NCBI GenBank assembly: GCA_934271235.1
Contig: CAKQQT010000012.1
Location: forward strand, 1-64,000
Direction: 5' to 3'
DNA length: 64,000 bases
Source: an uncultured Clostridia bacterium
GTDB taxonomy: Bacteria; Bacillota; Clostridia; Peptostreptococcales; Anaerovoracaceae
Numbering within the stretch: position 1 is the first letter of the stretch; every line of letters begins with the position of its first letter. Shown here one piece after another: positions 51,043-59,769 of this stretch. Under the pieces are notes generated by a model. The model ran no database searches, had not been told where the DNA came from, and saw only the letters and a program-made list of their open reading frames with translations. The translations under genes and the position numbers were made by a program.

Positions 51043-51280
51043 TCCTTGGCACTGCGATTGCCGAGTTGAAAACGACGGCAGAGCAGATGCAAGACAGGTG
51101 TCCGAGTGAAGGCGACTGCGGAGCGAGAGCGACAGCAGAGCCGCTCAGCGACCGGACCAATGTCCTTGGCACTGCGATTGCCGAGTTGAAAACGACGGCA
51201 GAGCAGATGCAAGACAGGTGTCCGAGCGAAGGCGACTGCGGAGCGAGAGCGACAGCAGAGCCGCTCAGCGACCGGACGAA
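51041..51280 (+). repeat. 120-bp dispersed repeat, locus 3 (two tandem units before rarA)
   Basis: Units 51041-51160 and 51161-51280 are identical except for one base in the core (GAGTGAAGG versus GAGCGAAGG) and the final bases. Each begins TGTCCTTGGCACTGCGATTG (hairpin CTTGGCA/TGCCGAG), has the core GCAGAGCAGATGCAAGACAG and a GTCCGAGCG that can pair with CGCT...CGGAC at its 3' end. The array ends 41 bp before the rarA start codon. Confidence 0.9.
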
Positions 51281-51321
51281 TATCCTAAACGTAAATAAAA
51301 CAAAGGAAACAGGAAGAAACC

Positions 51322-52650
51322 ATGGAACAGACCACCATGTTCGATAATCGGACCGAGCAGCCGCTGGCATCGCGGCTCCGGCCGGAGTCGCTGGAAGAAT
51401 TTGCAGGTCAGAAGCATCTTTTGGGTGAGGGAAAGGTGCTGCGCCGGCTGATCGAAAGCGACCATATTACGTCGATGATCTTCTGGGGACCGCCGGGGGT
51501 CGGCAAGACCACGCTGGCAAGGATCATCGCCAACCGCACAAAAGCGACTTTCATTGATTTTTCAGCTGTGACCAGCGGGATCAAGGAGATCAAGACCGTC
51601 ATGCAGCGCGCGGAGAACAACCGCCGTTTCGGGGAAAAAACGATCGTCTTTGTGGACGAGATCCATCGCTTTAACAAGGCGCAGCAGGACGCCTTTTTGC
51701 CGTTTGTGGAAAAAGGAAGCATCATCCTCATCGGCGCGACGACCGAAAATCCGTCGTTTGAAGTCAACGGCGCGCTGCTGTCCCGCTGTAAGGTCTTTGT
51801 CCTGCAGGGGCTTAAGACGGAAGATCTGACTGCGCTTTTGAACCGGGCGCTGTCCGATCCGCGCGGATTCGGAGAACAGAAGATCCGTATGGAGGGCGAC
51901 GCGCTGGAAATGATCGCCAACTTTGCCAACGGCGATGCGCGCATGGCGCTTTCCACCTTGGAGATGGCGGTACTGAACGGCGATATCGTACAGGAGGACG
52001 GGCAGGAAGTAACGATTGTAACGCCGGAAACGCTGGAACAGTGTACTTCCAAAAAATCGCTGCTGTATGATAAAAAAGGAGAAGAACATTACAATCTGAT
52101 CTCGGCGCTGCATAAGTCGATGCGTAATTCCGACCCGGATGCGGCCGTCTATTGGCTGGCGCGCATGCTGGAAGCGGGCGAGGACCCGCTGTATGTGGCA
52201 CGCCGCGTGGTGCGGTTTGCCAGCGAGGATATCGGGCTGGCAGATCCGCGCGCGCTGGAGATTGCCGTGGCGGCCTATCAGGCCTGCCACTTTATCGGGA
52301 TGCCGGAGTGCTCGGTCAATCTGACACAGGCCGTGACCTACATGGCGATGGTGCCGAAATCGAACGCCATGGAAGTGGCTTATCTGGAAGCGCGCCGGGA
52401 CGCGATCTCGCAGCTTGCAGAGCCGGTGCCGCTGGTCATCCGCAACGCGCCGACTAAGCTGATGAAAGAACTGAATTACGGAAAGGGCTATCAATACGCG
52501 CACGATACCGAAGAGAAGCTGACGAATATGCAGTGCCTGCCGGACTCCCTCGCGGACCGGGAATACTATCATCCGACGGATCAGGGGCTGGAGGCGCGCT
52601 TCAAAGAACGACTCGCGCAGATCAAAGACTGGAAGCGCAGGCACAGATAA
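51322..52650 (+). CDS. rarA: Replication-associated recombination protein A (MgsA/RarA ATPase)
   Basis: 442 residues. The N-terminal RPESLEEFAGQKHLLGEG leads to Walker A GPPGVGKTT, Walker B FVDEIHRFNKAQQDA and sensor 1 GATTENPSFEVN. The C-terminal MgsA_C oligomerisation domain (AVYWLARMLEAGEDPLYVAR; YQACHFIGMPECSVNLTQAV) is complete. It is a clamp-loader-like ATPase acting at stalled forks with SSB. A monocistronic gene behind the tandem repeat leader. Confidence 0.95.
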   Translation: MEQTTMFDNRTEQPLASRLRPESLEEFAGQKHLLGEGKVLRRLIESDHITSMIFWGPPGVGKTTLARIIANRTKATFIDFSAVTSGIKEIKTVMQRAENNRRFGEKTIVFVDEIHRFNKAQQDAFLPFVEKGSIILIGATTENPSFEVNGALLSRCKVFVLQGLKTEDLTALLNRALSDPRGFGEQKIRMEGDALEMIANFANGDARMALSTLEMAVLNGDIVQEDGQEVTIVTPETLEQCTSKKSLLYDKKGEEHYNLISALHKSMRNSDPDAAVYWLARMLEAGEDPLYVARRVVRFASEDIGLADPRALEIAVAAYQACHFIGMPECSVNLTQAVTYMAMVPKSNAMEVAYLEARRDAISQLAEPVPLVIRNAPTKLMKELNYGKGYQYAHDTEEKLTNMQCLPDSLADREYYHPTDQGLEARFKERLAQIKDWKRRHR

Positions 52651-52668
52651 CCGGCGCCTGCGCAGACG

Positions 52669-53187
52669 TTATTCCGCGTACCGTACGTTCAGCTCGATGG
52701 TATCCGGAAGCCCGGTGAGATCGGTTTCGGCGACCAGATACGGATAGGTGATGATGCGGGAGACCGTTTCCCCCTCGGCAGGTTCTCGGAACAGAGCGGT
52801 CACGACCAGATTGGAACCGTCTTCGGTCTTTTCCAGCAGCATTTTTTCGATGGAAAGATCGTAACCGGCGGTGGGTTTTTCTCCGCGCGTGACGACCACG
52901 TAGACCTTGCCGTCGACCAGACAGCCGAGCGCGCGTTCCAGATCGCGATATTCCGGGATCACGTCTTTTTCGATGGTCTGCGGGATCTCCTCTTTTGTGA
53001 GCTGCGTAAAGCCGACGGCCTTGCCGCTGAAAAGCTGACCCGGAAACCCGGCGCTGACGGCCAGATAGGTCAGCGCGCCCAGAAGAAGGATCGCCGCGCC
53101 GCTGATGATCGTTTTTTTGGATGGTTTATGAAAGAATTTCTCACTGCCCCGCTCACGGGGTTCTTTCTTTTTGGTATGATCCGCCAT
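52669..53187 (-). CDS. Membrane-anchored PrcB C-terminal domain protein
   Basis: 172 residues: charged cytoplasmic N-terminus, one membrane helix at about 30-50 (TIISGAAILLLGALTYLAV), then a domain whose second half has KVYVVVTRGEKPTAGYDLSI and RIITYPYLVAETD, the G-x-x-P-T-x-G-Y pattern and YPY end of PrcB_C. PrcB proteins assist spirochaete and other proteases; in Firmicutes the role is unknown. It converges with rarA, 19 bp apart. Confidence 0.72.
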   Translation of the reverse strand: MADHTKKKEPRERGSEKFFHKPSKKTIISGAAILLLGALTYLAVSAGFPGQLFSGKAVGFTQLTKEEIPQTIEKDVIPEYRDLERALGCLVDGKVYVVVTRGEKPTAGYDLSIEKMLLEKTEDGSNLVVTALFREPAEGETVSRIITYPYLVAETDLTGLPDTIELNVRYAE

Positions 53188-53410
53188 AAATCGTTTTCCT
53201 CCGCTTCAAAGATTTAAATGATCTCAAATCATATGTTTACGACATCCTATGCAGGTCGGCCGCGGAATATGCCGCCCGGAAGAGCTTGCCGGAAGATCGC
53301 CGAAAAAAGCGAACAATCCGACTATGGAAAAAGGCAAAAGTTTGTGAAAAAAATAGGAATCGGACCGAAAAACCATCGGTTTGTGAAATATGGGTAAAAT
53401 AACTGAAAAT

Positions 53411-53474
53411 AGTTACCAAAAAACAAAATTTATAATAAAAAATAGTTGACAAAAAACAAAAACGGGAGTAAAAT
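53411..53474 (+). promoter_or_regulatory. Promoter of the M20D cluster with a duplicated A-rich motif
   Basis: TTGACA (53446-53451), 17-bp spacer, TAAAAT (53469-53474). AGTTGACAAAAAACAAAA here is repeated 34 bp upstream as AGTTACCAAAAAACAAAA (53411-53428), followed by TATAAT-like TTTATAATAA, so the region may hold a second promoter or a repeated activator site. The remaining gap from 53188 to 53410 shows nothing else. Confidence 0.6.
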
Positions 53475-53551
53475 TCGATTTGGCAAAAACAAATGTGAAA
53501 GAACTGCTAAGAAATCTGAAAACAGAACGTCACCAAACAGGAGGCAGACAA

Positions 53552-54742
53552 ATGAGTATATATGAAGAAGCGCAGCAGCTGCAAGAGGAGATCACCCAGA
53601 TCCGGCGTACCTTTCACCGGCACCCGGAGATCGGACGGAAAGAATTCCGTACTTCTAAGCTGATCCGCGAAAAACTGGAGGAGATCGGCGTGGATGAGAT
53701 CCAGTCGCCGGTACCGACCGCGGTCATCGCACTGATCCACGGCGGCAAGGGTCCGGGCAAGTGTGTGGCGCTTCGCGCGGATATCGATGCGCTCCCGGTC
53801 ACGGAAGAGACCGGGCTTCCTTACAGCAGTGAGGAACCGGGCATGATGCACGCCTGCGGACATGATCTGCACGCATCCATGCTTTTGGGGACCGCGAAGC
53901 TGCTCTGCAAGCACAGAGATGATTTTGCGGGAACCGTAAAACTGATCTTCCAGCACAGTGAAGACACTCTCCCGGGCGGCGCCAAAGAACTCGTCGAAGT
54001 CGGCGCGTTAGAGAACCCGCACGTTGACGCGATCTTCGGCATGCATGTTTTCCCGGATGAACAAGTCGGCAAGATCGGCTTTCATGCAGGCCCGCTGACC
54101 ACTTCGGTAGACCTTTATGATGTAACAGTCAAGGGCAAGGGCGGGCACGGCTCGACGCCGCATCTGACCAAAGACCCGATCCTGGCAGCCTGCCAGGCGG
54201 TCGTCCTGCTGCAGCAGATCCCGGCTCGTTACGTGGATCCGTTGGAGACCGTGATCTTCCCGGTCTGCAGCATCCACAGCGGAGACGCGCCGAACGTCAT
54301 TCCGGGCGAAGCGAAATTCAGCGGCATCGCAAGATCCTATGTGGACAGCATCCGTGCGGATGTGACCAAGCAGGTCTTTGACATTGCCGCCGGCGTGGAA
54401 AAGATCTCGGGATGTGAATTCGACATCGATCATTACGAAGGCTATCCGGCCTGCTATAATGATGAAGCGTTGACGGAACTGGCAGAAAGCGCAGTCTGCG
54501 AAGCACTCGGTGAAGAACGCATCATCCACATTGAAAAACCGCTGTCTTTCAGCGAGGACTTCAGTTATTACACGAAGATGACCGGCACACCGGGATGCTA
54601 CATGATGCTCTACGCAGGACATGAGGGTCCGCTGGTCGCACTCCATAATCCGAAATGCGCCGTCAAAGAAGAAGCGATGCCTTACGGCATGACGGCCATG
54701 ACATCGGCAGCGCTGAAATATCTGAACAGCGCAGATGCATAA
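53552..54742 (+). CDS. M20D-family amidohydrolase 1
   Basis: ATG 53552 after AGGAGGCAG gives 396 residues. The metal-binding text MMHACGHDLHASMLLG and the later QHSEDTLPGGAKEL and GKGGHGSTPHL place it in the N-acyl-amino-acid / aminobenzoyl-glutamate amidohydrolase group (M20D). These cut acyl groups from amino acids using two metal ions. First of three paralogues near one transporter. Confidence 0.9.
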   Translation: MSIYEEAQQLQEEITQIRRTFHRHPEIGRKEFRTSKLIREKLEEIGVDEIQSPVPTAVIALIHGGKGPGKCVALRADIDALPVTEETGLPYSSEEPGMMHACGHDLHASMLLGTAKLLCKHRDDFAGTVKLIFQHSEDTLPGGAKELVEVGALENPHVDAIFGMHVFPDEQVGKIGFHAGPLTTSVDLYDVTVKGKGGHGSTPHLTKDPILAACQAVVLLQQIPARYVDPLETVIFPVCSIHSGDAPNVIPGEAKFSGIARSYVDSIRADVTKQVFDIAAGVEKISGCEFDIDHYEGYPACYNDEALTELAESAVCEALGEERIIHIEKPLSFSEDFSYYTKMTGTPGCYMMLYAGHEGPLVALHNPKCAVKEEAMPYGMTAMTSAALKYLNSADA

Positions 54743-54888
54743 CTTTGTTTATCGGGCAGTCCCTTTTTGCAATTATCCAAGAATCTTAAGCAGGCTGCCT
54801 GAAGCCTCGTCCGCGAAAGAATAGCGCTTTCGTGCCGGGAGGCGAAGATATAATTACTTAACACAAAACGAAAGAGAGGAAAAACGCT

Positions 54889-56106
54889 ATGTATAACTTT
54901 GTACTTGCATTTGTAATCTGCGCCATCGTTTACATCATCGGTGAACTGGTCGCAACCGTTACCAAAGCATGGGTCCCGTCCGTATTCGTAACCGCAGTGG
55001 TTCTGCTGATCGGATACTGGACCGTCATTCCGAAGACCGTTGTCAGTGACTCCGTATTGATCCCATTCGGAAGCAGCATCGGTATTTATCTTTTGATCAC
55101 CCACATGGGTACCGTTATCAGTTTGAAGCAGCTCAAAGAGCAGTGGAGGACCATCGTTGTCTGCCTGGCAGGTCTTGCCGGTATGATGATCCTCGGTTAC
55201 TTCGTCGGCAGCCTGGTCATGGACAGAAACCTCATCATTGCCGGCCTTCCGCCTCTGACAGGCGGTATCATCGCTGCAACTATGATGCAGACTGCTGCAC
55301 AGGAAGCAGGATTGGAACTTGCCGCGGTATTCGCGATCGCGATGTACTGTATCCAGGGCTTCATCGGCTACCCGCTGACCGCCCTTTGTCTGCAGTCCTA
55401 CGGCAAAAAGCTTGTCAAAGGTCTGCGTGACGGTTCCATCGTGATCACCGAGCAGGACAGACTCGAAATGGCAAACGCCGGTATGACCGCAGTGCCGACC
55501 GACGACGGCAAGAAAAAGCTGATCCCGGCACTTCCGGCAAAATACAACACGCCGATCATGATGCTCTTGAAGCTCGGTATCGTTGCATGGTTTGCAACCT
55601 TGATGGGACAGATTCAGTTCCCAGTCATCGGCAGCATCAGCGGCGCGATCTGGGCATTGGTACTCGGCGTTATCTTCACGACCATCGGTTTCCTGGACAC
55701 CAACCTGCTGAACAGAGCAAACTCTTTCCAGATCACCATGTTCGCGCTGATGATGTACGTATTCGACGGCCTGAAAGACTGCACACCGGATATGCTGAAG
55801 CAGATTATCGGACCAATGCTGCTCCTCATCGTGATCGGCGTTGCCGGTATGGCACTGTTCGCATTCATCATCTCCAAGATCTTAAAGATGTCCTTCCCGC
55901 TCGCATTCGCAAACGGCCTGACCGCTTTATACGGATTCCCTTGTGACGCGATCATCACAGAATCCACTTGCAACGGCGTCGGAGAGACAGAAGAAGAAAG
56001 AAAGTACTTACTGAGCAAGATGTTCCCATCCATGGTTGTCGGCGGTTTCATCACAGTTACCATCACTTCCGTATTTATCGCGGGCGCATTCGCAAAATTA
56101 CTGTAA
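54889..56106 (+). CDS. Integral membrane transporter-like protein, family not identified
   Basis: 405 residues with about eleven membrane helices. Two gly-rich inverted segments (LPPLTGGIIAATMMQTAAQE and ANGLTALYGFPCDAIITEST) resemble the re-entrant elements of carboxylate and glutamate/sodium carriers such as GltS, though overall identity cannot be judged. It stands between M20D amidohydrolase genes 1 and 2, so uptake of their N-acyl or peptide substrates, or export of products, is the natural guess. It has a terminator directly downstream. Confidence 0.65.
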   Translation: MYNFVLAFVICAIVYIIGELVATVTKAWVPSVFVTAVVLLIGYWTVIPKTVVSDSVLIPFGSSIGIYLLITHMGTVISLKQLKEQWRTIVVCLAGLAGMMILGYFVGSLVMDRNLIIAGLPPLTGGIIAATMMQTAAQEAGLELAAVFAIAMYCIQGFIGYPLTALCLQSYGKKLVKGLRDGSIVITEQDRLEMANAGMTAVPTDDGKKKLIPALPAKYNTPIMMLLKLGIVAWFATLMGQIQFPVIGSISGAIWALVLGVIFTTIGFLDTNLLNRANSFQITMFALMMYVFDGLKDCTPDMLKQIIGPMLLLIVIGVAGMALFAFIISKILKMSFPLAFANGLTALYGFPCDAIITESTCNGVGETEEERKYLLSKMFPSMVVGGFITVTITSVFIAGAFAKLL

Positions 56107-56118
56107 TTGCAAACCCTG

Positions 56119-56149
56119 CACCCGTCTGCATCTGCAGGCGGGTGTTTTT
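56119..56149 (+). terminator. Terminator after the transporter
   Basis: CACCCGTCTGCA (56119-56130) pairs with TGCAGGCGGGTG (56133-56144, one G-T pair), followed by TTTTT. Confidence 0.85.
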
Positions 56150-56294
56150 CATGCAGCAGGAAGCGGACAGGGAAGTTTTTCCGGCGCAGACGACCTGTTT
56201 TCACCGGAAACACACTTACTCGCCGCATACAAATTTGATATGATAAAAGCGGAAGATTCCGCAAGAAAAAATACAACAGAAAGGGAGATTCAAA

Positions 56295-57473
56295 ATGAAA
56301 AACGTTTGGGAAATGGCGAAAGCCAATGAGGACTATATCATAGACAGAAGAAGATACTATCATGCGCATCCGGAGCCATCTATGCATGAAGTAGAGACCA
56401 CCAAAGCCATCGCAAAAGATCTGGAAGCGATGGGCATCGAATATAAGACATTCCCGGATCACACCGGCGTACTCGGCGTCATCCACGGCGGCAAGCCGGG
56501 CAGGGGTATCATGCTGCGCGCGGATATCGACGGACTTTCGGGCGTCCATGAAGGCACTGGACTGCCGTTCGCGAGCCAGAATCCGGAATGCATGCACGCG
56601 TGCGGACATGATACGCACATCAGTGTCCTGCTCGGCGCGGCAAAGATCTTAAACGAGATCAAAGACGAACTCTGCGGCACCATCAATCTCTGCTTTGAAC
56701 CGGCAGAAGAGACCCTGCAGGGAGCTTCCTTGATGATCAAGGACGGCTGCCTGGACGGCATGGACGCCTGCTTCGGCATGCACACTTGGGCGGCGGGCCA
56801 CAGCGGCAAGGCAACGTTCACCAAGGGCAATATCATGGCTGCCGGCGGTATGTTCACCGTAACGGTCGACGGATATGCTTCCCACGGCGCAGAACCGCAG
56901 AAAGGGCATGACGCAGTTATCGCGGCCTGCAGCATCGCGATGAACCTGCAGACTTATGTTTCCCGCAGAAACGATCCGCTGAACCCGCTGGTACTGACCA
57001 TCGGCACCATCCACGGCGGCGCGCGCTGGAACTGCGTAGCCAATCAGGTCGTCATGGAAGGTACGCTGCGTACCTTTGATCCGGAAGTCCGCAAAAACCT
57101 GAAGAAAGACCTCAGCCAGATCGTCGAGAACACCGGCAAGGCACTCGGCGTGAACGCGCGCATCGACTATGAAGAAATGTGGCCGCCGACAATCAACTCA
57201 GACGACGAGATGCTTTCCATCAGCCGCAACGCAGCGGTCAAGCTGTTCGGAGAAGAGGTACTGGAGGAACTTCCTCCGACGATGGGCGGAGAATCCTTCT
57301 CCTTGTATCTGGAAAGGATCCCGGGCGTATTCGGCTTCATGGGCAGCTACGACGACGCACACTGCTACAGCAACCACAATGAAAAATACGATATCGATGA
57401 GGGGATCTTAAAACGCAGTGTTGCTCTGTTCGTACAGGTTACCGTTGATTTCCTGAACAAGGACGAAAAATAG
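56295..57473 (+). CDS. M20D-family amidohydrolase 2
   Basis: 392 residues, ATG 56295 behind AAAGGGAG. It has the metal ligands in CMHACGHDTHISVLLGAAK, the catalytic Glu pair in CFEPAEETLQGA, and SHGAEPQKGHDAV in the dimerisation domain. The sequence is clearly different from copies 1 and 3, so substrate ranges probably differ. It is followed after 41 bp by copy 3. Confidence 0.9.
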   Translation: MKNVWEMAKANEDYIIDRRRYYHAHPEPSMHEVETTKAIAKDLEAMGIEYKTFPDHTGVLGVIHGGKPGRGIMLRADIDGLSGVHEGTGLPFASQNPECMHACGHDTHISVLLGAAKILNEIKDELCGTINLCFEPAEETLQGASLMIKDGCLDGMDACFGMHTWAAGHSGKATFTKGNIMAAGGMFTVTVDGYASHGAEPQKGHDAVIAACSIAMNLQTYVSRRNDPLNPLVLTIGTIHGGARWNCVANQVVMEGTLRTFDPEVRKNLKKDLSQIVENTGKALGVNARIDYEEMWPPTINSDDEMLSISRNAAVKLFGEEVLEELPPTMGGESFSLYLERIPGVFGFMGSYDDAHCYSNHNEKYDIDEGILKRSVALFVQVTVDFLNKDEK

Positions 57474-57514
57474 CGCAGAACAAAAGTTAAGAGTGAAAAA
57501 GAGAGGACAAGAAG

Positions 57515-58681
57515 ATGAACATTGCTGAAGCAGCGCAGAAATACGCTGATTATACGATTGAAATGAGAAGATACTTCCACAAATATCCGGAACTGGGTTT
57601 GCAGGAAGAAAACACATCCAAAAAGATCCGGGAAGAACTGACCAAGATGGGCATCCCGTTCGTTACCATGGCGAACTACGGCACCGTTGCCACCATCGGC
57701 GGCAAGAAACCGGGAAAATGCGTGCTGCTGCGCGCGGATATGGACGCGCTTCCGGTACAGGAAGAAAACGATTTTGATTATGCTTCTTCCAAGCCGGGGA
57801 TCATGCATGCCTGCGGACATGACAGCCACAGCGCGATGCTGCTTGGCTGTGCGAAGATCCTCAAGGATATGGAAGACGAGATCAACGGTACGGTCCGCCT
57901 GTGCTTCCAGCTTTCGGAGGAAAATGGGCAGGGCGCGAAGCTGATGATCAAGGAAGGCCTGCTCGAGGGCGTAGACGCCTGCTTCGCACTGCATGTATGG
58001 GCTGACGTCGACAGCGGTTATGTCGCGGTCGCGCCGGGTCCGGTCATGGCAGGCGCAAACCTGTTTGAGATCCGGATCAAGGGCAAGGGCAGCCACGGCT
58101 CCGCGCCGCAGCAGGGCATCGACGCACTGACTACCGGCTGCGCGGTCGTCGAAGAAATGCAGAAGATCGTCAGCCGTGAGATCGACCCGCAGGACCCTGC
58201 GGTCATTACGGTCGGCGTTTTTGAGAGCGGTACCGGCTGGAACATCATCGCCGATTCCGCAAAATTGGTTGGAACGACCCGTTGCTACTCCAAGGAAGTC
58301 AACGCATTGCTGCCGGAAGCAATGAAACGTGTTGTTGAAAACGTCTGCGCGGCGCATCGCTGCGAGGGCAAGCTGATCTACACGCCGATCGTAGATCCGA
58401 CTATCAACGATGAAAAACTGGCAGCTCTGGCACAGGGAGCTGTGACCAAGGTCTTCGGCGAGGGCAAAGTCCGGCATCTGAAACCGGTGACCGGCGGCGA
58501 GGATTTCTCGGAAATGATCCGTGACCTTCCGGGCGCGATCTGCATGGTCGGCGTGCGCAATCCGGAGATTGACGCGGTTTACGCAAACCACCACGGAAAA
58601 TTCAAAGTCGATGAAAAAGAAATGGTCAAGGGCGCAGGTCTGTACGCACAGCTTGCGGTCGACTACCTGAACCAGCAATAA
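57515..58681 (+). CDS. M20D-family amidohydrolase 3
   Basis: 388 residues with IMHACGHDSHSAMLLG, QLSEENGQGAKLMIKEG and KGSHGSAPQQGIDAL. It is the end of the M20D unit, which has a very strong terminator. As with its neighbours, candidates for substrate are N-acetyl, N-acyl or aminobenzoyl amino acids; sequence alone does not decide. Confidence 0.9.
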   Translation: MNIAEAAQKYADYTIEMRRYFHKYPELGLQEENTSKKIREELTKMGIPFVTMANYGTVATIGGKKPGKCVLLRADMDALPVQEENDFDYASSKPGIMHACGHDSHSAMLLGCAKILKDMEDEINGTVRLCFQLSEENGQGAKLMIKEGLLEGVDACFALHVWADVDSGYVAVAPGPVMAGANLFEIRIKGKGSHGSAPQQGIDALTTGCAVVEEMQKIVSREIDPQDPAVITVGVFESGTGWNIIADSAKLVGTTRCYSKEVNALLPEAMKRVVENVCAAHRCEGKLIYTPIVDPTINDEKLAALAQGAVTKVFGEGKVRHLKPVTGGEDFSEMIRDLPGAICMVGVRNPEIDAVYANHHGKFKVDEKEMVKGAGLYAQLAVDYLNQQ

Positions 58682-58715
58682 GCAATAGGCTCTGAGGCCT
58701 CTATGAAACAAAACG

Positions 58716-58770
58716 GCGCGGCCCGCGCGGATCCCTTCCTTTTGAGAAGACCCGCGCGGGCCGCGCTTTT
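58716..58770 (+). terminator. Very strong terminator after amidohydrolase 3
   Basis: Exact 15-bp stem GCGCGGCCCGCGCGG (58716-58730) / CCGCGCGGGCCGCGC (58752-58766), then TTTT. Confidence 0.85.
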
Positions 58771-58881
58771 GTAAAATTTGCGTGAAACAGGTAGAAAACG
58801 GTTTTAAAAAGTGGTATACTACAACTATCTATGGGGTATTGCCGCTTTTTTCTTTTTGGAAAAAGCAGAGAGGAGACAAAC

Positions 58882-59769
58882 ATGACAACCACTAAAAAAC
58901 GATGGGGAGACCGCAGAGACGCTGTGTGGCTGCGTGATCTGGACGCGCTGCATGTTTTCCTGCCGTACATCTACCCGAATCGCGCAGACAATGAAGCTTT
59001 TATCAGCGAGACCATAGACTTGGAGAATATCGAAACGTATCTGGCGGAGAAGAACGCCGCGCTCCCGGAGGGCGAAGAACCGTACAAGCTGTTTTACCTT
59101 TTGCTGGCGGCACTGGTCAAGACGATCACTCTGCGGCCCAAAATGAACCGCTTTATCAAAGGCGGCCGTATTTACCAGCGGGACAAGCTGTCCCTGGCTT
59201 TTGTCGTCAAAAAGCAGTTTCAAGATGACGCCCACGAGGCTCTGGCCTTTATCGAGTTTGATAAGGACACGACCATCGACGATGTCCGGCGAAAGCTCGC
59301 GGCGGAGATCCACGAATGCAGGAGCGACAAGGTGGACAATTCGACGGCCGGTATGGACATGCTGGGCAAGCTGCCGCGGCCGATCCTGCGTTTTGTGATG
59401 TGGATCCTGCATAAACTGGATTATTACGGCAGAGTCCCATACAGCCTGGTCAAGACCGATCCGAATTACGCGACCTGCTTTGTGACCAATCTGGGCTCGA
59501 TCGGACTGAAAGCCGGCTATCATCACCTTTCCAACTGGGGTACGAATTCGATCTTCATCGTGATCGGCGAGAAAAAACTGCAGCCGCGCTGGGAGACAGA
59601 CGGCAGCATGACGATGCGCGAAGTGCTGCAGCTGGGATTGACCCTCGACGAACGTATCGCGGACGGCTATTACTATTCGAAGACCGTGAAGCTTTTGAAA
59701 TATCTGCTGCACAACCCGCAGCTGCTGGAAACTCCGGCAAAAGAGGAGGTCAATTATGGAGCAATTTGA
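58882..59769 (+). CDS. CAT-fold acyltransferase-like protein with altered catalytic motif
   Basis: ATG 58882 after GAGAGGAGAC gives 295 residues. It resembles the catalytic domain of 2-oxoacid dehydrogenase E2 subunits: FYLLLAALVKTITLRPKMNR, LSLAFVVKKQFQDDA and FVTNLGSIGLKAGYHHLSNW. There is no lipoyl or E1/E3-binding domain. The usual DHRxxDG motif reads DERIADG (about 256-262), so the catalytic His is Glu. It overlaps an acyl-CoA ligase gene by 14 bp. It may use CoA thioesters made by that ligase with a different mechanism, or act as a binding or regulatory partner. Confidence 0.75.
   Translation: MTTTKKRWGDRRDAVWLRDLDALHVFLPYIYPNRADNEAFISETIDLENIETYLAEKNAALPEGEEPYKLFYLLLAALVKTITLRPKMNRFIKGGRIYQRDKLSLAFVVKKQFQDDAHEALAFIEFDKDTTIDDVRRKLAAEIHECRSDKVDNSTAGMDMLGKLPRPILRFVMWILHKLDYYGRVPYSLVKTDPNYATCFVTNLGSIGLKAGYHHLSNWGTNSIFIVIGEKKLQPRWETDGSMTMREVLQLGLTLDERIADGYYYSKTVKLLKYLLHNPQLLETPAKEEVNYGAI

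Noticed and set aside
50898..51212. N-terminal extension of the DUF308 protein
   Set aside because: The open frame crosses the 120-bp repeat array and a leader; the ribosome site and conserved start point to 50897.
51066..51347. Plus-strand frame of 93 residues across the tandem repeat (AEQMQDRCPSEG twice)
   Set aside because: Frame is open because the unit is 120 bp and ends out of frame into rarA; the 3' part is not frame-conserved among loci, so I treat the repeat as non-coding, though a small peptide is not excluded.
57365..58711. Open frame of 448 residues on the minus strand
   Set aside because: Antisense of amidohydrolase 3, explained by codon bias.
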